From an uncultured Allomuricauda sp. (GTDB taxonomy: Bacteria; Bacteroidota; Bacteroidia; Flavobacteriales; Flavobacteriaceae), in the NCBI RefSeq assembly GCF_947501165.1, contig NZ_CANMUU010000003.1, positions 186,001-250,000 on the forward strand: a stretch of DNA of 64,000 bases, given 5' to 3'. The position numbers and the translations under genes are program-made. The notes beneath the pieces were generated by a model. It did no database searches. It was not told the DNA's origin and saw only the letters and a program-made list of their open reading frames with translations. Shown piece by piece: positions 58,880 to 64,000 of this stretch (positions are counted from its first letter, which is position 1; each line of letters opens with the position of its first letter).

Positions 58880-61800
58880 ATGGGATTGAAAAAACAAGGA
58901 TTATATCTGCCGGAATTTGAACACGATAATTGTGGAGCAGGTTTTATATGCAGTCTAAAAGGAAGAAAGTCCAACGATATTATTCACAAGGCGTTGGAAA
59001 TTTTGGACAAGCTAGAGCACAGAGGCGCAGTTAGTGCTGATGGCAAAACGGGTGATGGAGCTGGAATCCTTATTGATATCCCACATGATTTTTTTACTGA
59101 AGTATGCAAGTTTGAACTTCCAGAACCTGGAGAATATGCAGTGGGCAATGTCTTTTTACCACAAAAAGAAAATCAACGGAACTTCTGTATTGACACCTTT
59201 GAAAATCATTTAGAGGAGCAGGGGCTAAAATTATTGGGTTGGCGCGATGTTCCGGTAAATCGTTCTGTGCCTGGAAGAATTGCGAAAGAAACCGAACCCT
59301 ATGTAAAACAAGTATTTGTCGCCAAAGGTGATGCCCTAGATGATTTTCAGTTTAACCTAAAGCTGTTTATTGCAAGAAAGGTAACAGAACATACCATTAT
59401 AGAAAGTAAACTGTCACAGTCGCAGTTTTTTTACTTGCCCAGTCTGTCCACGAAAATTATCATCTTTAAAGGACTATTGGTCCCCCAAGACATAAGTAAG
59501 TATTACGAAGACTTATTGGACCCAAGGGTAGTGACGAGACTATCATTGGTTCACCAACGGTTTTCAACAAACACTTTCCCCACTTGGGATTTGGCCCAAC
59601 CCTTTAGGTATATGTGTCATAATGGAGAAATCAACACACTCCGTGGAAACGTATCCCGCATGCGGTCTAGGGAAGAGCTTATGCAGAGTGATTGGTTTGG
59701 TGAAGACATCAAAAAAGTGCTGCCCATTGTGCTTCCCGGAAAATCAGATTCAGCAAGTATGGATATGGTAGTGGAACTGCTTTTGATGACCGGCCGTTCC
59801 TTACCTGAAGTGATGATGATGCTGGTACCTGAAGCCTGGGAGAAGAACGAAGAAATGTCCGAAACCAAAAAGGCTTTCTACGAATATAATTCTTGCTTGA
59901 TGGAACCTTGGGATGGCCCAGCTTCGATTCCTTTCACCGATGGAAACTATATTGGTGCTGTTTTGGATAGAAATGGTCTACGTCCCTCACGCTATTCGGT
60001 AACTAAAAAAGGATATGTTATTATGTCCTCCGAAACCGGTGTGGTCGATTTGGAACCTGAGGATATAGAATTTCATGGTCGATTGGAGCCTGGAAAAATG
60101 TTCTTGGTCAATATGGAAGAAGGTAGGATAATAAATGACGAAGAAATCAAGGAATCCATCGCAAAAAAGCATCCGTATAAAAAATGGCTGAAGGATAATC
60201 TAGTGCACTTAAAGGACATACCGTATAATGACTGCCCTGTGTTTTATGGTGAATTTCCCTTAGAAACACGTACTTCTGCATTTGGATATACCCTTGAGGA
60301 CATCAATACCATTATTTTACCTATGGCAAAAAATGGAAAAGAACCGATCGGCTCCATGGGGTCGGATACCCCCATTGCCGTACTTTCTGAAAGGCCACAA
60401 CTTATATACAACTACTTCAAACAACTTTTTGCCCAAGTAACCAATCCTCCTTTGGATGGAATTCGGGAGGAGTTGATTACGGATATCAGTCTTACCTTGG
60501 GCAGTGATCATAATATTTTTGATTTTTCAGAACAACATTGTGGAAAATTAAAAATCCAGAACCCTGTTATCTCTAAAGAAGATTTGGATAAAATCAAGAA
60601 TTATGACAGCAGTCCGGACTATAAAGTAGTTTCAATATCCATTTTGTATGAGGTGAACAAAGGGCATAACGGACTGGAAGAAGCCTTGGATTCTGTTTTA
60701 CAGCAAGCTTCTTCCGCTATTGACGAAGGAGCCAACATCATTATATTGTCCGATAGAATGATCAGTACGGAAATGGCAGCCATTCCTTCCTTGTTGGCTT
60801 GCTCTTTTGTGAACAGTGGTTTACGTAAAATGGGCAAACGTTCCAAGCTGAGTATTATCGTTGAGTCCGCAGAACCAAGGGAGGTCCATCATTTTGCCTT
60901 GCTATTTGGGTTTGGAGCAAGTGCTATTAACCCATATTTGGTTAATGAAATCATCGGGCAACAAATTCAGGAAAACGACATTACAGAATACACCTTTGAC
61001 GAAGCCATTAAGAATTATAATAAAGCCATTGGCAAAGGCATTCTTAAGGTGATGAACAAAATTGGAATTTCAACTTTAAACTCCTATAGAGGTTCACAAT
61101 TGTTCGAATGCATAGGCATCAATACCCAGGTGGTAGAAAAATACTTCCCCAACACCCCTACCCGAATTCAAGGCATAGGTTTATATGAAATAGAAAAAGA
61201 AGTTGCAAAAAGACACACAAAAGCTTTCAAGAAACAAGATTTGGCAGCAAATCTAGATTTAGAAATAGGTGGAGAGTATCGTTGGAGAAGAGACGGGGAA
61301 AAACATATGTTCAACCCTCTTAGTGTAGCCAAACTCCAGAAAGCAGTTCGAAACAACGAACCGGGAACTTATAAGGAATATTCAGAATTGGTCAATGAGC
61401 AATCCAAAAACTTGATGACCATTCGCGGATTGTTTGAGTTTTCAAACTATGATCCTATTCCCATAGAAGAAGTGGAACCATGGACAGAAATCGTAAAGCG
61501 TTTCAAAACGGGTGCCATGTCCTATGGAAGCATCAGCAAAGAGGCACATGAAAACTTGGCCATTGCCATGAATAGAATTGGCGGAAAGAGTAATTCCGGT
61601 GAAGGTGGCGAAGATTCTGCTCGGTTTTATAAAAATCAATCCGGAGACTGGAAAAACAGCGCTATAAAACAAGTAGCTTCTGGTAGGTTCGGCGTTACCT
61701 CGAATTACCTAACAAGTGCACAGGAAATCCAGATAAAAATGGCCCAAGGGGCCAAGCCCGGTGAAGGTGGGCAACTACCTGGACCAAAAGTAAACCCTGC

Positions 61801-63385
61801 AATTGCCAAAACCAGAAATTCAACCCCTTATGTTGGGCTAATTTCTCCACCACCCCATCACGACATCTATTCCATTGAAGACTTATCGCAGCTGATTTAT
61901 GATTTGAAATCAGCTAACCGCAAGGCACGTGTCAATGTCAAACTAGTTTCTGAGGTAGGTGTGGGAACGGTTGCAGCCGGAGTTTCAAAAGCCAAAGCCG
62001 ATGTAATTTTGATATCGGGTTTTGATGGAGGAACAGGGGCTTCTCCCTTAACCTCGCTAAAACATGCCGGACTGCCTTGGGAATTGGGAATTGCCGAAGC
62101 TCAACAAACTTTGGTACTCAACGATTTGCGCAACCGTATTGTATTGGAATGTGACGGTCAGTTAAAAACAGGAAGGGATGTGGCCATAGCCTGCCTATTG
62201 GGTGCGGAAGAGTTTGGATTCGCGACTGCTCCATTAGTGGCCTCAGGTTGTGTTATGATGCGCGTTTGTCACCTCAATACTTGCCCTGTAGGTATTGCTA
62301 CACAAAACCCTGAACTACGTAAAAAATTCAAGGGAAAACCAGAGCATGTTGTCAATTATATGTACTTCGTTGCGCAAGAACTGCGAGAAATTATGGCCAA
62401 GCTAGGTTTTCGCACAGTCAATGAAATGGTGGGACAAGTACAAAAATTGGACAGAAAGAAAGCTATTGAACATTACAAAGCTTCTGGTATTGATTTAAGT
62501 CCCATTCTCTATAAAATAGATGTTCCAGAAGGCACAAAACTCTACAATACTGAAAAGCAGGAACATACCATAAGGCATTCCATGGAGTTTGATATAATTG
62601 CCAAAGCTCACCCTGCCTTGTTCAGAAAGGAAAAAACGACGTTAGATTTTCCAATTCACAATACGGATAGAGCAGTGGGTGCCATCATCAGCAATGAAAT
62701 ATCCAAAATCTATGGGGCGGACGGACTTCCGGAAAACACCTTGAAGTTGAATTTTACAGGCTCCGCAGGGCAAAGTTTTGGTGCGTTTGCCACTAAAGGC
62801 CTAACCATGATAGTAAACGGAAACACCAATGATTATCTGGGCAAAGGACTTTCTGGGGCAAAGCTGATCATCAAAGTGCCCTATAAATCCACCCTACAAC
62901 CTGAGGAAAATATAATAACTGGTAACGTAACACTTTATGGTGCGACTTCCGGGGAAGCCTACATTAATGGTAAAGCTGGTGAACGGTTTTGCGTTAGAAA
63001 TTCTGGGGCAAAAGCGGTTGTAGAAGGTATTGGAGACCATGGTTGTGAGTACATGACAGGCGGCGTTGCCGTTATTCTAGGGTCTGTAGGCAGGAACTTT
63101 GGTGCAGGAATGAGCGGAGGTATTGCCTATATCTATGATATTGACAATTCATTCAGAAAAAGATGTAATGGAGAAGCTTTGAATCTCCTTTCAGTAGAAG
63201 AAGAAAACGATATTCAAGAACTAAGGCAGCTTATTGAAAATCATTATAATGCAACACTAAGTCCAATAGCCCAACATGTATTGGAAAATTGGGAGAGTTC
63301 CTTACCTATGTTTATCAAAGTATTCCCAGAAGAATACAGACAGGCGTTAATTCGTTTGGAACAAGAAAAATTGCAAACCTTATAA
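58880..63385 (+). CDS. gltB: Glutamate synthase large subunit
   Basis: 1501-aa GOGAT large chain, which makes two glutamates from glutamine and 2-oxoglutarate. The class II glutaminase nucleophile is Cys18 ([11 protein letters not shown]), exposed after removal of a 17-residue propeptide. The central and FMN-synthase domains follow ([56 protein letters not shown]). The 3Fe-4S cysteines are in [15 protein letters not shown]. The C-terminal beta-helix ends near [21 protein letters not shown]. gltD follows 7 nt later. Confidence 0.97.
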   Translation: MGLKKQGLYLPEFEHDNCGAGFICSLKGRKSNDIIHKALEILDKLEHRGAVSADGKTGDGAGILIDIPHDFFTEVCKFELPEPGEYAVGNVFLPQKENQRNFCIDTFENHLEEQGLKLLGWRDVPVNRSVPGRIAKETEPYVKQVFVAKGDALDDFQFNLKLFIARKVTEHTIIESKLSQSQFFYLPSLSTKIIIFKGLLVPQDISKYYEDLLDPRVVTRLSLVHQRFSTNTFPTWDLAQPFRYMCHNGEINTLRGNVSRMRSREELMQSDWFGEDIKKVLPIVLPGKSDSASMDMVVELLLMTGRSLPEVMMMLVPEAWEKNEEMSETKKAFYEYNSCLMEPWDGPASIPFTDGNYIGAVLDRNGLRPSRYSVTKKGYVIMSSETGVVDLEPEDIEFHGRLEPGKMFLVNMEEGRIINDEEIKESIAKKHPYKKWLKDNLVHLKDIPYNDCPVFYGEFPLETRTSAFGYTLEDINTIILPMAKNGKEPIGSMGSDTPIAVLSERPQLIYNYFKQLFAQVTNPPLDGIREELITDISLTLGSDHNIFDFSEQHCGKLKIQNPVISKEDLDKIKNYDSSPDYKVVSISILYEVNKGHNGLEEALDSVLQQASSAIDEGANIIILSDRMISTEMAAIPSLLACSFVNSGLRKMGKRSKLSIIVESAEPREVHHFALLFGFGASAINPYLVNEIIGQQIQENDITEYTFDEAIKNYNKAIGKGILKVMNKIGISTLNSYRGSQLFECIGINTQVVEKYFPNTPTRIQGIGLYEIEKEVAKRHTKAFKKQDLAANLDLEIGGEYRWRRDGEKHMFNPLSVAKLQKAVRNNEPGTYKEYSELVNEQSKNLMTIRGLFEFSNYDPIPIEEVEPWTEIVKRFKTGAMSYGSISKEAHENLAIAMNRIGGKSNSGEGGEDSARFYKNQSGDWKNSAIKQVASGRFGVTSNYLTSAQEIQIKMAQGAKPGEGGQLPGPKVNPAIAKTRNSTPYVGLISPPPHHDIYSIEDLSQLIYDLKSANRKARVNVKLVSEVGVGTVAAGVSKAKADVILISGFDGGTGASPLTSLKHAGLPWELGIAEAQQTLVLNDLRNRIVLECDGQLKTGRDVAIACLLGAEEFGFATAPLVASGCVMMRVCHLNTCPVGIATQNPELRKKFKGKPEHVVNYMYFVAQELREIMAKLGFRTVNEMVGQVQKLDRKKAIEHYKASGIDLSPILYKIDVPEGTKLYNTEKQEHTIRHSMEFDIIAKAHPALFRKEKTTLDFPIHNTDRAVGAIISNEISKIYGADGLPENTLKLNFTGSAGQSFGAFATKGLTMIVNGNTNDYLGKGLSGAKLIIKVPYKSTLQPEENIITGNVTLYGATSGEAYINGKAGERFCVRNSGAKAVVEGIGDHGCEYMTGGVAVILGSVGRNFGAGMSGGIAYIYDIDNSFRKRCNGEALNLLSVEEENDIQELRQLIENHYNATLSPIAQHVLENWESSLPMFIKVFPEEYRQALIRLEQEKLQTL

Positions 63386-63392
63386 TTTTATC

Positions 63393-64000
63393 ATGGGAAA
63401 AATAACAGGATTCATGGAATTTGACAGAAAGGTGGAATCCTACACCCCTGTCAAGGAGCGTATAAAAAACTATAAGGAATTCACTCAACCTTTGAAGGAA
63501 AGTGAAATCAAAAAACAAGGGGCCAGATGTATGGATTGCGGCATCCCATTTTGTCACAGTGGATGCCCTTTGGGAAATCTTATTCCAGATTTTAATGATG
63601 CTGTGTATCGTGGAAAATGGGAAAAAGCAGCTGAAATTCTTCATTCCACCAACAATTTCCCTGAGTTTACAGGAAGATTATGCCCTGCACCATGTGAGGA
63701 AGCTTGTGTTTTGGGAATTAATGAGGATCCAGTATCCATTGAGAATATTGAAAAGAACATTGTAGAAACCGCTTTTGATAAAGGATGGGTCAAACCCGTT
63801 TTACCAAACAAAAGAACAGGCAAAAAAGTTGTTGTTGTAGGTTCTGGACCGGCCGGATTGGCCACTGCTCAGCAATTAAATCGGGCTGGGCATAATGTTA
63901 CTGTTTTAGAGAGGGATGAAAAAGTTGGAGGGTTGTTACGGTACGGTATTCCTGATTTTAAAATGGAAAAGCATATCATAGACCGACGTTTGGAGATTAT
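63393..64000 (+). CDS. gltD: Glutamate synthase small subunit (3' end cut by window)
   Basis: First 202 residues of the NAD(P)H-dependent GOGAT small subunit. The N-terminal Fe-S domain shows [20 protein letters not shown] and [15 protein letters not shown], which bind two 4Fe-4S clusters. The FAD fold starts [17 protein letters not shown], ending at the window edge after [20 protein letters not shown]. Electrons from NAD(P)H pass to the large subunit. The start is the ATG at 63393, 7 nt after gltB. Confidence 0.96.
   Translation, partial: MGKITGFMEFDRKVESYTPVKERIKNYKEFTQPLKESEIKKQGARCMDCGIPFCHSGCPLGNLIPDFNDAVYRGKWEKAAEILHSTNNFPEFTGRLCPAPCEEACVLGINEDPVSIENIEKNIVETAFDKGWVKPVLPNKRTGKKVVVVGSGPAGLATAQQLNRAGHNVTVLERDEKVGGLLRYGIPDFKMEKHIIDRRLEI

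Noticed and set aside
1-64000. Prophage, insertion sequence or defence island
   Set aside because: No transposase, integrase, phage structural gene, CRISPR-Cas, restriction or toxin-antitoxin gene is seen. The two tRNA-Val genes show no nearby integrase or direct-repeat att site.

Overview
The window looks like chromosome of a marine-type member of the family Flavobacteriaceae (phylum Bacteroidota). The signs are type IX secretion and gliding genes (porV, gldJ, a C-terminal sorting domain), a SusC/SusD pair, TAnnTTTG -7 promoter boxes with little use of Shine-Dalgarno sequences, many short-lipobox lipoproteins, a PafA-like phosphatase and an HPRT-adenylate kinase fusion. The genus cannot be fixed from sequence reading alone; a Muricauda/Allomuricauda-like organism is a guess. 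I see no phage, insertion sequence, CRISPR array or rRNA. Nearly all of the window is housekeeping chromosome with a few accessory modules.

Layout. 1-2347 (-): LytS/LytTR two-component operon led by two small membrane proteins. 2601-7801 (-): S9 peptidase, DUF4136 lipoprotein, Obg GTPase and the HPRT-Adk fusion. 7919-11650 (+): purK-purE and an M3 oligopeptidase. 11707-13600 (+): GbsR-type regulator, a four-helix membrane protein and a methyltransferase, with two near-identical palindromes in front of the first two genes. 13781-15388: ECF sigma factor with a small partner, convergent with a UbiA-like membrane protein. 15513-18362: gcvP. 18528-20951: tightly packed KAS III / methyltransferase / glycosyltransferase operon behind a perfect 18-bp palindrome. 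21177-23624: secreted protein with an amidohydrolase-like domain, nine 43-residue acidic repeats and a T9SS tail. 23647-31445: PafA-like phosphatase, Mla-type ABC pair, DUF389 protein, ManC, SprT-like protein, a small lipoprotein and an SDR.

31553-35955 (-): M28 peptidase lipoprotein, pyruvate dehydrogenase E2 and E1-alpha (no E1-beta nearby), cytidine deaminase. 36033-40551: divergent porV and gldJ, then murF. 40654-42123: DCC-family thiol protein, DUF2452 protein, AraC-type regulator. 42491-46946: SusC/SusD. 47362-50483: QueD, tRNA-Val(GAC), a large LTD/spondin-like lipoprotein. 50651-57174 (-): isocitrate dehydrogenase, tRNA-Val(TAC), folC, tonB-exbD-exbB, nhaD. 57412-64000 (+): acyl-CoA dehydrogenase, gltB, start of gltD.

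Cooperation. PorV and GldJ belong to the machine that would export the repeat protein at 21177. The TonB/ExbB/ExbD set would energise the SusC receptor. GcvP, pyruvate dehydrogenase, isocitrate dehydrogenase and glutamate synthase connect one-carbon, central carbon and nitrogen metabolism; hpt-adk, purK, purE and cdd are nucleotide metabolism. The parts most worth a second look are the GbsR twin-palindrome module, the palindrome-led KAS III operon, the repeat/amidohydrolase T9SS protein, the TTG-started HPRT-Adk fusion, and several genes whose -7 box lies only 4-6 nt before the start codon, which implies leaderless mRNAs.
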